From Oceanihabitans iliipiscarium (GTDB taxonomy: Bacteria > Bacteroidota > Bacteroidia > Flavobacteriales > Flavobacteriaceae), in NCBI RefSeq assembly GCF_042686125.1, contig NZ_JBHUOV010000002.1, forward strand, positions 310,001-374,000: a stretch of DNA of 64,000 nt. The letters run 5' to 3'. How positions within the stretch are numbered: position 1 is the stretch's first letter; each line of letters begins with the position of its first letter. Made by a program: the position numbers and the translations under genes. Positions 25,831 to 34,366 of the stretch are shown piece after piece. The notes under the pieces are model-generated. The model was given only the letters and a program-made list of their open reading frames with translations. It did no database searches and had not been told where the DNA came from.

Positions 25831-27792
25831 TTATTTGTTACTATTGAATTGTTCTCTAGCCTCTAAATCAATATTTAATTGATTGATTCTCGCATCGACT
25901 TTACGTTTAAAATCAGTATCAGCAATAGTAGCCACATTATCTAAATAACGCACCACTTCTTGTCGTCTTATTTCAGAAAAATCTAAACCTTTCATATTGG
26001 CACGCATTAATTCCTGAAGCATATTAAACTTAGTGTCATAATCTTTTTTGAAATAGATTTCTGGATTATCAAACCAATCTTCTTCTAAATCAAAATCGGT
26101 TAAACGAAGTGAAACTGCACTTTGAATATTACGAACATCTCGAGATGAAAAGAAAGGAAATATTTTTTGAATCTCTACATATAAGTTCGCATAAAACAAA
26201 TGGTGATTCGTTTTAAAATGCTTTTCTACTTTATTATACGCTTCTAAAACACGTTCTTCTGTTGGTTTATTTGAAACATTTAAAATTTCACCCATATTTT
26301 TAGCTAAGCCTTGATCTTGAAGATAGCTATAGTTTTCGGGACCTTGCATATTAACAAAATCAGGCATTGTCGTGTCTAATTTTCTCCACCATAAATGATC
26401 TTGATCTAAAAAATCGTGCTCTGTTCGAGCACCATCAATTAAAAACCGTCCTTGTACTCTTGAAATGACCGCTTTGTCTAGCATTTCTGGTAGGTTAGTA
26501 AACAAACCTATTGAACTATTACCATAGTTTACGGCATAAGCGCCTTCAGTATAACGAAGAAACACACCAATAACCTCTTTTACACCTGCTGAAACTCCTT
26601 GAGCTGTACGTTCTTGCAAATTATTCTCTGCATCATCAATTGGTGCAAATATTAACTTAGAAGGATCCTGTAAAGGCTTCATCCACTCCACCATTTTTTC
26701 GGCAGAACCACCTTGAAATGTACTAATTAAAGTATCTGGCATAGGATGAAATAGAAATGGAATATCTAAATTATCGCAATGCATTTTTAAACGTGTTGCA
26801 ATAGCGGCAATTAGCATACTTTTTCCTGTTCCAGGAATACCATAACCCATAAAAACTGGCATAAAACCACCTAATTCTTGAAAAGGGTTTTTCTTAGCTT
26901 CAAAGTCGTAACTCAACATGCGTTCGGTTAAACGACGTGCAAAATGCTTTGCATCTCTATTTCCTACAATTTGCTCGAATTCAATTTTATTAAATTCAAC
27001 GCTTTTTGCCGTTCCTTGAAACACATTATCCCAACCAGAAATAGCAAAATCAGAGTTTTCTAGCTTATACGTTCTATCGACAATAGTTTCTGTATATTCT
27101 AAACTACTTTTACGCAATTGAATCTCATCAATAAGCGCTTCAAAATATACTACAGAAAAATCAATCACATCTTTATCAGATTTAATAATTTCTGGATGTC
27201 CTAAATACTTATCATAATAAAACAGACTACACGAAATTCCTTTTAAAGGCGACATTAATGAGACCTCAGGAATACCAGCAAACTTTTGTTTCATCACGCT
27301 TAAATCGTCTGAAGCATGCGGTTTTAAATCATGTAAAATCTTATATGCTGAAGCGAATAACATAAACGCAGTTGCCGTATGCATTTTACTTTCGTATTCC
27401 CGTTTTCCAGAACTATCTAAAACTGACTTATTTTCACTTAAACTTGACAAGCCAGAGGCATCATAATAACTATCTTTTATCCAAATACCAAGAGTTATCC
27501 CTTCTTGAACAGCATATAAAGTCTGATTTAAATGAATAGGAATAGCAACCGATTCTGGCAGCAAACGCTTTTTTAATGCGAGAATCGTTTTTGACACTGA
27601 AGTCACATTCACATTGCTTCCATTATTAGCTCTAGACAAATACAAAAGAATAGATTCGTCTTTATCATTGTTTTCTTTGTTCTTAGCACGTTGCCCTTGC
27701 TCCCATTGAACTGATTTTAAATACGATGTGGCTTCATCGCGAAGCATATCGAGTTCATTTTGTTTTATAGGAAAAGTTGAATTGTGTTCCAT
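25831..27792 (-). CDS. AAA+ ATPase, core of the uncharacterised cluster
   Basis: 653 residues. The N-terminal half (1-280) is a helical domain unlike known AAA+ partners. The ATPase module (about 280-460) has Walker A GIPGTGKS (318-325) and a pore-loop-like STFQGGSAEKMVEW (357-370). Walker B is APIDDAEN, where Asp387 stands in place of the usual catalytic Glu. Sensor 1 Asn433 lies in FTNLPEMLDKAVISRVQGRF, with possible arginine fingers Arg445 and Arg449. The lid and a helical C-terminus follow. The layout resembles classic-clade remodelling ATPases, which thread or disassemble proteins. No protease domain is present, so a chaperone-like role is more likely. Confidence 0.8.
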   Translation of the reverse strand: MEHNSTFPIKQNELDMLRDEATSYLKSVQWEQGQRAKNKENNDKDESILLYLSRANNGSNVNVTSVSKTILALKKRLLPESVAIPIHLNQTLYAVQEGITLGIWIKDSYYDASGLSSLSENKSVLDSSGKREYESKMHTATAFMLFASAYKILHDLKPHASDDLSVMKQKFAGIPEVSLMSPLKGISCSLFYYDKYLGHPEIIKSDKDVIDFSVVYFEALIDEIQLRKSSLEYTETIVDRTYKLENSDFAISGWDNVFQGTAKSVEFNKIEFEQIVGNRDAKHFARRLTERMLSYDFEAKKNPFQELGGFMPVFMGYGIPGTGKSMLIAAIATRLKMHCDNLDIPFLFHPMPDTLISTFQGGSAEKMVEWMKPLQDPSKLIFAPIDDAENNLQERTAQGVSAGVKEVIGVFLRYTEGAYAVNYGNSSIGLFTNLPEMLDKAVISRVQGRFLIDGARTEHDFLDQDHLWWRKLDTTMPDFVNMQGPENYSYLQDQGLAKNMGEILNVSNKPTEERVLEAYNKVEKHFKTNHHLFYANLYVEIQKIFPFFSSRDVRNIQSAVSLRLTDFDLEEDWFDNPEIYFKKDYDTKFNMLQELMRANMKGLDFSEIRRQEVVRYLDNVATIADTDFKRKVDARINQLNIDLEAREQFNSNK

Positions 27793-27856
27793 GTTTTTTG
27801 TGTTCAGTGGTCCTTTTGCATAAGCAGCCAGATTATATTATTTTACTTTTTGGTCT

Positions 27857-28300
27857 CTAGTGCAATCTGAAATTATACAGTTTAGCAGCTTCTTTGACTT
27901 CTTCAATTAAATTAGCATCATAACTAAATCCATGAAAAACCCATACGTCATTAGGTTTATAAAATTGAAAAGTAAATCTGAGAGGTTGTCTACCATACTT
28001 TACTAAATAGCTTTTTAATACATAACTATCAGATAGGTTTTTCTCTAAGATTAGCTCATAACCATAATATTTTCCAACGTAGTCTTCTTTAAGAGCTTCC
28101 ATTTGATTTTTAAGCAATATCACATCATCGCTAGACTGACTTACCCAATCGTTCTTACTATAGAGATAATTTAATGCAGTTGTTGAACCTTCGGTTTTAT
28201 ATTTTTCAAAAAACTTTTCAACCATTTCTTCCGGAGAGGATTGTGCATAGAAACTACTAGATGAAATCACTATAAGAATTAATACAATAAAATTTTTCAT
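27857..28300 (-). CDS. Small secreted protein, possibly NTF2-like
   Basis: 147 residues with a clear signal peptide (MKNFIVLILIVISSSSFYAQ). The start of the mature part, SSPEEMVEKFFEKYKTEGSTTALNYL, and the alternating strands that follow resemble NTF2-like or SnoaL-like cone folds, but no active residues are evident. It is probably periplasmic, which contrasts with the soluble partners on either side. Five bases separate it from the 348-residue gene upstream, so the two are co-transcribed. It resembles in size the gene at 62077-62535. Confidence 0.6.
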   Translation of the reverse strand: MKNFIVLILIVISSSSFYAQSSPEEMVEKFFEKYKTEGSTTALNYLYSKNDWVSQSSDDVILLKNQMEALKEDYVGKYYGYELILEKNLSDSYVLKSYLVKYGRQPLRFTFQFYKPNDVWVFHGFSYDANLIEEVKEAAKLYNFRLH

Positions 28301-28305
28301 AAGAA

Positions 28306-29352
28306 TTAGTTTTTGATATTTAAATCTGCAATTTGAATTGGCGCTTTAGCGAGCTTATTCATAATTTCTGGGGTTTTGTTGTATAACAATTGTATTATTC
28401 TATGAGGTGCAAACACATATTTTTCTCTAAAAATATTGTCCCATTTTTGAAAGGTTTGCTTACTAAAAAAACCTCCTTCTTTAAATTCACTTTTAGAACT
28501 GACTTCATCAATTTTAAAAGAAATTGCATACGAATTTAAAGGAATTGTTTTATTGGCTACACCTTCTAGAATAGCATGTGTAACTTGGTTTTCATCTTTT
28601 GCAAACACATTATGTATTGGCCCTAAGTCGACACGTTTGATTTGCTTTGGATACACTTTAGGCAAACGTTTATCTATTGCATAAGCCATTGTATCTAGAG
28701 TCATTTCACGATCTGCAACAGATTTAAGTGTAGCGTAAATGTCTTCCTTTTCTTTTAAGGCGTCACTACCATCATAATCAAAATACATATAACAAATAAA
28801 AGGTCTATTGTGTGACACATCATAAAAACTCCAACTTACCAAATACGATCCAGAAGCACCTTCGTGAGCTTTAATAATTTTACCTTGTACAAATCGGTTG
28901 AAAATATATTCTTTTTTAGCTGATGTATAATAGACAATTGAAGCCGCTTGAAAAAGCTTACGCTTAGCAATAGGCTCTTTTTTTCTTAATAATGAATCAA
29001 GAAATTCTTCCTTTAAAACATCTACATTAGTGAGCTTTCCTAGATAATCTTCACGCAACTCTAAGTCATTAAAAAGGTAACGAAACTCAAGATAGTTAGG
29101 AAAACCAGAGTCTGTTAAATCGACTTTCATGTTTTCTTCTTCATCATACATGTATTTTACACGCATGGCTTCGATAGAATAGAGCAACAAATCGCAATAT
29201 TGTTTAAACAAGAGGACTTCCTGTTCGTTGCAAATTTGGTTTTGTTGTACAGCTACTATGAGTTCTTTGAGTGCAAAATCTATCATTTTATGATAGAAAA
29301 CGTATTGCTCTTTGGAATCGAGTACTGCTGAATCTAAAGGAGTTACTATCAT
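28306..29352 (-). CDS. Uncharacterised cytoplasmic protein of the AAA+ cluster
   Basis: 348 residues, no signal peptide or membrane segment and no family recognised. Helical N-terminal half (about 1-150) with many Glu/Lys/Tyr, then a mixed alpha/beta part with SWSFYDVSHNRPFICYMYFDYDG (about 195-217) and KRVDLGPIHNVFAKDENQ. The middle segment looks like an open sheet but has no catalytic signature. Transcribed with the small secreted gene behind it. A 180-base gap with a dispersed repeat separates it from the coiled-coil gene upstream. Confidence 0.6.
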   Translation of the reverse strand: MIVTPLDSAVLDSKEQYVFYHKMIDFALKELIVAVQQNQICNEQEVLLFKQYCDLLLYSIEAMRVKYMYDEEENMKVDLTDSGFPNYLEFRYLFNDLELREDYLGKLTNVDVLKEEFLDSLLRKKEPIAKRKLFQAASIVYYTSAKKEYIFNRFVQGKIIKAHEGASGSYLVSWSFYDVSHNRPFICYMYFDYDGSDALKEKEDIYATLKSVADREMTLDTMAYAIDKRLPKVYPKQIKRVDLGPIHNVFAKDENQVTHAILEGVANKTIPLNSYAISFKIDEVSSKSEFKEGGFFSKQTFQKWDNIFREKYVFAPHRIIQLLYNKTPEIMNKLAKAPIQIADLNIKN

Positions 29353-29381
29353 TTTTAGGACACGAGTTTTCTAAAATTGTA

Positions 29382-29526
29382 TTGCGTTAGCGATTGAACA
29401 ATTGTTGGAGCTCTTTATTTTTTGTTAATGGGTTCTGTATTGAAATACGGAATGACCGAAAAATAAAAGCGACTTGAGAAAGCGCGACCAAGACGGTTTC
29501 ATAAAAGACGTCTTGGTAACGCCCAA
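29382..29526 (-). repeat. Dispersed flavobacterial intergenic repeat, copy B
   Basis: On the minus strand it starts TTGGGCGTTAC and ends CAATCGCTAACGCAA, as copy A does at 8123-8198. Inside is a perfect 8-bp inverted repeat, CCAAGACG (29488-29495) and CGTCTTGG (29509-29516), then GCGCTTTCTCAAGTCGC. Confidence 0.65.
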
Positions 29527-29532
29527 ATTGTT

Positions 29533-30876
29533 TTAAGACAATAAATCATCGTCATTAGCTTCAGGTTTTGGCTCGCCTTCAGGCTCTCCTCCTCCATCAG
29601 TAGGCGCATTTGGATCAGCATTATAATACTCATCGAAAATGGCTTTCATATCGATGCCGTAACGCTCTGCAAAATTTTGCTGAATGGCAGCATCTTTGGT
29701 TCTAATTTCTTTTAAAGCCTCAGCATAGCTACCATAAACGCCTTGCATGACTTTTTCATGCACTGGAATATTATCCATCATTTCTTGGCGTGCTTTAGCA
29801 CTTGCTGTATGCATTGCTGCTAGGGTTTCGCCAATATGCTCGTCGGTTTTCACACCTAAATGCTCTAAAATGGCTGCAAATTCCTGATCTGTTCTCGCTT
29901 TTAATGCCACGATATAGCCATCATAATATTTAAGACGCTCGTCTGTATCTGACTTTAATTTAGCACGATGTGTTTGTAAATTACTACGTAAAGATGTTAA
30001 GACCTTAATGGTCAAATTATGCTTATGCACAAAACTATCTTTAGAAGCCGCTAAAGTTGTATATGCATTTTTAAGGCCTTCGAGTTCTTCTACTTTTTGT
30101 TCTAATTGAGTGACTTTTGCTAAAGCATCTGAATACTCAGTAGATTGTTTGTCAGCAACCTCTTCTAAAGCCTGACGTGCTTGTTTTAATAAAGCGTATT
30201 GTTCTTCTAGTTGTGTTTCGACTTCTTTTTTCTTTTGAAGCGCCTTTGTGTGATTATTGCTGGCTTCTACAATTGCCGTTTTTAGGCTTTCTTCAACTTC
30301 TTTAATTTCTAGCTCTCTATCCTTTAAACGTTTAACAGCAGCTTGGCTTTTAAAAGACAGCTCATTTAATAAGGTTTGAACATCTGCACTTTCGATACGT
30401 TGTTGAAATAAAGCTTTAGCTTTATTATCTGCCGCATTTCGCTCTTGCTGAGCATTTTTTAGTTCCTCCTCTGCATTTCTTATTTTACTTTTTCTTCCCC
30501 AAAGGTTATTCCACCATGTATCTGGTTTACTGTTAGCATCTTCAAGTTCAACTTTAGCACGTTCTAAACGTTTTATAGCATCATCGATGACTTTTTGCTC
30601 TTCGGCATTTAAAGCAGAAAAGCCTTCGAACATAATACCGACTTCATCTTGGTAGTCTGTTAGATCTTTTATCGCATCTAGAAGTGTTGTTCTGTCTTTT
30701 TCTGCCATATCGACAACATTATCTAATGTGGCGTTTAATATTTTCTGGCGACTTTCAGGATCATCTTCTTGAGCCAGTTTCGACTTCATTTGGTCTATGG
30801 CTTTTCCCCAATTAACATCTACCTTTTCCGTTTTTTCTTCGGAATTTGTTTCTAATAAATCAAAATCATCAGACAT
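29533..30876 (-). CDS. Long coiled-coil protein of the AAA+ cluster
   Basis: 447 residues, acidic, without signal peptide or membrane segment. Residues about 60-330 are an almost continuous coiled coil (for example LERAKVELEDANSKPDTWWNN and LTQLEQKVEELEGL-like heptads); acidic, proline-rich ends follow (PTDGGGEPEGEPKPEANDDD). Relatives in the family are sometimes labelled as microtubule-binding protein, which means only coiled coil. First gene of the seven, transcribed towards the AAA+ ATPase. It could be a scaffold or a filamentous substrate of the ATPase; this is a guess from layout. Confidence 0.65.
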   Translation of the reverse strand: MSDDFDLLETNSEEKTEKVDVNWGKAIDQMKSKLAQEDDPESRQKILNATLDNVVDMAEKDRTTLLDAIKDLTDYQDEVGIMFEGFSALNAEEQKVIDDAIKRLERAKVELEDANSKPDTWWNNLWGRKSKIRNAEEELKNAQQERNAADNKAKALFQQRIESADVQTLLNELSFKSQAAVKRLKDRELEIKEVEESLKTAIVEASNNHTKALQKKKEVETQLEEQYALLKQARQALEEVADKQSTEYSDALAKVTQLEQKVEELEGLKNAYTTLAASKDSFVHKHNLTIKVLTSLRSNLQTHRAKLKSDTDERLKYYDGYIVALKARTDQEFAAILEHLGVKTDEHIGETLAAMHTASAKARQEMMDNIPVHEKVMQGVYGSYAEALKEIRTKDAAIQQNFAERYGIDMKAIFDEYYNADPNAPTDGGGEPEGEPKPEANDDDLLS

Positions 30877-31045
30877 ATTCTATATTGTATTTAAGTTGAA
30901 CAATTTTTTGGTTAAGCAATTTCGATAAAAAATATCGTTTTTGAAATATAAATACCTAAAATATTGGTAGCAAATACATATATTTTGTTACAAAGTTTAA
31001 TTTCTTAGAAGAAGTGACTATCTTTAAATACTAAATTCATTCATC

Positions 31046-31828
31046 ATGAAAAAAATAATATACCAATGTTTTATAATTAGTTTAATACTAGTGTCTTGTA
31101 AAAATGAAAAACAAGCAACAACTGAAGACACTCCAACTACAGCTCCAATTGTAAAAAATAATAAGGTCAATATATTACCTATTTCTCATGGCTCTTTGGT
31201 TTTAGAATATGAAAATGTTGTGCTTTATGTTGATCCTGTTGGAGGAACAGAATTATATAAAAACATGAAAAAACCATCATTGATTTTAATTACTGATATT
31301 CATGCAGACCACCTAAATACAGAAACACTACAAGCAGTTATAGCGCCTAATTCAAAAATTATTGCACCATTAGCTGTTGCGGAAAAATTACCTGAAGCAT
31401 TAAAAACCGATCTTTCAGTAATGTCTAATTTTCAAAGTATTGATTTGAATATTGGAACCACTAAGATTGGCATTGAAGCCATACCAATGTATAACTTACG
31501 TGAAGAAGCCTTACAATACCACACAAAAGACAGAGGTAATGGTTATGTGGTTACTCTTGGAAGCGACCGTATATACATCTCTGGAGACACAGAAGATATT
31601 CCTGAAATGAGAGCTCTAAAAAATATCGATATTGCCTTCGTGTGTATGAATTTACCTTGGACTATGCCTGTAGAAAGTGCCGCAGATGCTGTTCTAGAAT
31701 TTAAGCCGAAAAAAGTGTTTCCTTATCATTATAGAGGTACTGAAGGCTTAAGTGATGTCACCTTATTTAAAACTTTAGTGAATTCACAAAATAAAGACAT
31801 TGAAGTCATTCAATTAGATTGGTATTGA
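31046..31828 (+). CDS. Lipoprotein, metallo-beta-lactamase-fold hydrolase (UlaG-like)
   Basis: 260 residues. A lipoprotein signal ends in a lipobox LVSC (Cys18), so it is anchored in an envelope membrane. The metal-binding loop is DIHADHL (about 90-96), followed by SGDTED (about 176-181) and a C-terminal FPYHYRG, matching the metallo-beta-lactamase fold of the UlaG/UPF0173 type. The substrate is unknown. Note a cytoplasmic relative at 45424-46101. A near-consensus -7 box TATCTTTA lies at 31019-31026. Confidence 0.85.
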   Translation: MKKIIYQCFIISLILVSCKNEKQATTEDTPTTAPIVKNNKVNILPISHGSLVLEYENVVLYVDPVGGTELYKNMKKPSLILITDIHADHLNTETLQAVIAPNSKIIAPLAVAEKLPEALKTDLSVMSNFQSIDLNIGTTKIGIEAIPMYNLREEALQYHTKDRGNGYVVTLGSDRIYISGDTEDIPEMRALKNIDIAFVCMNLPWTMPVESAADAVLEFKPKKVFPYHYRGTEGLSDVTLFKTLVNSQNKDIEVIQLDWY

Positions 31829-31923
31829 ATGCTATAAAATTTTCACTACTAGCACTTTACTTCAAAAATTTATTATATATTTGAAAACAAATAACCCAAA
31901 TTATTTAGCCTACGACACTATTT

Positions 31924-32175
31924 ATGCGTACCCTATATACATACAAAACTATTGCCTTATTAGAACAGATTAACGTTGTTTGGATATTAGGCATATGCTC
32001 CTTTTTCTTTTTAATACTATTAATTCTAGGTATAAGGAAGTCTTATAAATTAAAAGCTGAAAACGATAAATTAATAAAGGCTTCTGATGAATTAATAAAA
32101 GAAGAAGAAAAAGAATATACCGATTTCACCGAAGGTCATATGTACCAAAGAAAAAAAGAACCTAGTGATGATTGA
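31924..32175 (+). CDS. Small single-pass membrane protein
   Basis: 83 residues with one membrane segment (about 18-37, VVWILGICSFFFLILLILG), then a Lys/Glu-rich coiled-coil-like tail (residues 40-83). No family recognised. It overlaps the next small membrane gene by 8 bases, so the two proteins are probably made together and may form a pair. Confidence 0.65.
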   Translation: MRTLYTYKTIALLEQINVVWILGICSFFFLILLILGIRKSYKLKAENDKLIKASDELIKEEEKEYTDFTEGHMYQRKKEPSDD

Positions 32176-32368
32176 AATTATTTTCATTATCCTTTTTATG
32201 CTTCTTGTTCTTATACTAGCCATACAAGCAAAAAAACTTCTTTACGCTAACGAGTATACTCAGTCTATTGAAACTGAGATAAATACCTTTGACAAAAATT
32301 TTAAAGCAATAAAAGAACTCGATGTAGTCTCTGATTTTAAATTAGACTCAGGCAACTTATACGAATAA
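32168..32368 (+). CDS. Second small single-pass membrane protein
   Basis: 66 residues from ATG 32168; an in-frame GTG sits one codon earlier. N-terminal membrane segment (about 3-22, EIIFIILFMLLVLILAIQAK), then a short acidic tail. No family recognised. Overlap with the upstream gene suggests translational coupling. The gene ends against a strong terminator. Confidence 0.6.
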   Translation: MIEIIFIILFMLLVLILAIQAKKLLYANEYTQSIETEINTFDKNFKAIKELDVVSDFKLDSGNLYE

Positions 32369-32394
32369 AAAAGCCAGCAATAGCTGGCTTTTTT
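32367..32394. terminator. Bidirectional terminator (small membrane genes / ettA)
   Basis: Perfect 12-bp stem AAAAAAGCCAGC/GCTGGCTTTTTT with an AATA loop. Confidence 0.9.
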
Positions 32395-32395
32395 A

Positions 32396-34087
32396 TTATC
32401 GAATTAACTTCTTGTATTTTATTCGTTTAGGAATTAAATCGCCTCCAAGACGTTTCTTTTTATTTTCTTCATAATCACTAAAACTCCCTTCAAAGAAATA
32501 GACTTGACTGTCGCCTTCAAATGCCAAAATATGTGTGCATATTCTATCTAAAAACCATCTATCATGCGAAATGACTACAGCACAGCCAGCAAAATTCTCA
32601 AGCCCTTCCTCTAAAGCTCTTAATGTGTTGACATCTAAATCATTAGTAGGCTCATCTAAAAGCAATACATTACCTTCTTCTTTGAGCGTCATTGCTAAAT
32701 GTAAACGGTTTCTTTCACCACCAGAAAGCAGTTTAACTTTTTTGTTTTGTTCTCCTCCTGAAAAATTAAATCGGCTTAAATAAGCTCTAGAATTTACTTC
32801 TTTTCCTCCCATTAAAATGAGCTCTTGCTCATCACTAAAGTTTTGCCATATTGTTTTTTCGGGATCTATATTAGAATGTTTTTGATCGACATAAGCAAGC
32901 TTCGCTGTATCACCAACCTTGAACTCGCCCTTATCAGGCGTTTCTTCTCCCATTATCATTCTAAAAATTGTGGTCTTTCCTGCTCCATTAGGACCAATAA
33001 CACCAACAATTCCAGCTTGAGGTAAATTAAAATTTAAGTCTTCGTATAATAATTTATCATCATAGCCTTTACTCACTCCAACAGCTTCAATCACATTAGT
33101 TCCTAAGCGCGGACCATTAGGAATATAAATTTCTAATTTTTCATCTAATTGTTTTTGATCTTGGCTCATAAGTTTATCGTAACTCTTCAAACGCGCTTTT
33201 TGTTTGGTTTGACGGCCTTTTGCGCCTTGACGCACCCATTCTAGCTCACGCTCCAAAGTTTTTTGACGTTTAGAAGCTGTTTTACTTTCTTGAGCCATAC
33301 GCTTAGATTTCTGATCTAACCAAGAAGAATAGTTGCCTTTCCATGGGATACCTTCGCCTCTATCTAATTCTAAAATCCAGCCAGCAACATTATCTAAAAA
33401 GTATCTATCATGTGTTACTGCGATTACGGTACCCTTATATTGTGCTAAATGATGCTCTAACCAGTGTACAGATTCTGCATCTAAATGGTTAGTTGGTTCA
33501 TCCAGTAATAAGACATCTGGCTCTTGTAAAAGTAAACGACATAATGCCACACGGCGGCGCTCTCCACCAGAAAGTATACTTATTTTTTTATCACCATCAG
33601 GAGTACGTAAGGCATCCATAGCAATTTCTAATTTTGTATCGAGTTCCCAAGCATTTGCTGCATCAATTTGATCTTGGAGCTCGGCTTGGCGATTCATGAG
33701 CTTTTCCATCTTATCTGGATTACTATAAACCTCTTCTAAACCAAACTGATCATTAATACTGTTATATTCATCAAGAATAGCTACCGTTTCAGCAGCACCT
33801 TCTCTAACAATTTCCATAACTGTTTTATCTTCATCTAGCTGCGGTTCTTGTTCTAAATAACCAACGGAATAGTCTTGAGAAAAGACAACATCTCCTTGAT
33901 AATTATTATCGACTCCTGCAATAATCTTTAATAGTGTTGATTTACCAGAACCATTTAGACCTAAGATTCCTATTTTAGCGCCATAAAAAAAGCTTAAATA
34001 AATATTTTTTAAAACTGGAGTATTTGCACCAGGAAATGTCTTGGTTAGACCAGACATTGAGAAAATTATTTTTTTATCATCACTCAT
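32396..34087 (-). CDS. ettA: Energy-dependent translational throttle protein EttA (ABC-F)
   Basis: A 563-residue ABC-F protein that binds the ribosomal E site and gates early elongation by ATP/ADP ratio. It has no membrane part. Two ATP-binding cassettes: Walker A GLNGSGKST (about 43-51) and GPNGAGKTT (about 350-358). The signatures are LSGGERRR and LSGGERNR, each with LLLDEPTNHLD/LLLDEPTNDLD. The linker between them is the charged arm, and the EttA-type C-terminus is present. Its ATG overlaps the stop of the small membrane gene upstream by one base (TAATG), so the two are coupled. Confidence 0.93.
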   Translation of the reverse strand: MSDDKKIIFSMSGLTKTFPGANTPVLKNIYLSFFYGAKIGILGLNGSGKSTLLKIIAGVDNNYQGDVVFSQDYSVGYLEQEPQLDEDKTVMEIVREGAAETVAILDEYNSINDQFGLEEVYSNPDKMEKLMNRQAELQDQIDAANAWELDTKLEIAMDALRTPDGDKKISILSGGERRRVALCRLLLQEPDVLLLDEPTNHLDAESVHWLEHHLAQYKGTVIAVTHDRYFLDNVAGWILELDRGEGIPWKGNYSSWLDQKSKRMAQESKTASKRQKTLERELEWVRQGAKGRQTKQKARLKSYDKLMSQDQKQLDEKLEIYIPNGPRLGTNVIEAVGVSKGYDDKLLYEDLNFNLPQAGIVGVIGPNGAGKTTIFRMIMGEETPDKGEFKVGDTAKLAYVDQKHSNIDPEKTIWQNFSDEQELILMGGKEVNSRAYLSRFNFSGGEQNKKVKLLSGGERNRLHLAMTLKEEGNVLLLDEPTNDLDVNTLRALEEGLENFAGCAVVISHDRWFLDRICTHILAFEGDSQVYFFEGSFSDYEENKKKRLGGDLIPKRIKYKKLIR

Positions 34088-34269
34088 TACATTCTTCCTT
34101 TTAAAGCGTTAAACACCCAAGCAATACAAAAGAAGCCAAAGCCTACTGCTGCAAATCCCCATCCTGCTACTTCATCATACCTAAACGCACCAAGTGCCAT
34201 AAGTCCTAATCCGACGAGAATCATAATCCATGTTGCCCATGCTAATACTGTATTTTTATTCATTGCCAT
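34087..34269 (-). CDS. Small two-pass membrane protein, CAL67264 type
   Basis: 60 residues with two hydrophobic helices (about 9-27 and 34-54), Gly-rich and ending NALKGRM. From memory it matches the short Bacteroidota membrane family called CAL67264. An alternative ATG exists two codons later. Its TAA overlaps the ettA ATG by one base, so it sits directly ahead of ettA in one unit. Function unknown. Confidence 0.75.
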   Translation of the reverse strand: MAMNKNTVLAWATWIMILVGLGLMALGAFRYDEVAGWGFAAVGFGFFCIAWVFNALKGRM

Positions 34270-34321
34270 AATCTAATTTGTAATTTTAGTTAGTTAAGAC
34301 AAATATCGGTTTTTTGCATAA

Positions 34322-34349
34322 AAAAAGCATCTTAATTCAGATGCTTTTT
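34322..34349 (-). terminator. Terminator of the redox operon
   Basis: Perfect 11-bp stem AAAAAGCATCT/AGATGCTTTTT with a TAATTC loop, just downstream of the pirin gene. Confidence 0.85.
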
Positions 34350-34366
34350 AGGGTGAAGTTGAAATT

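Noticed and set aside
22081..30876. Cluster as a tellurite or Ter/TelA stress system
   Set aside because: I see no TerD, TelA or TerC-like motif; only the coiled-coil resemblance suggested it.
30923..30942. Small hairpin CGATA/TATCG followed by T5
   Set aside because: Stem too short and no gene ends there.
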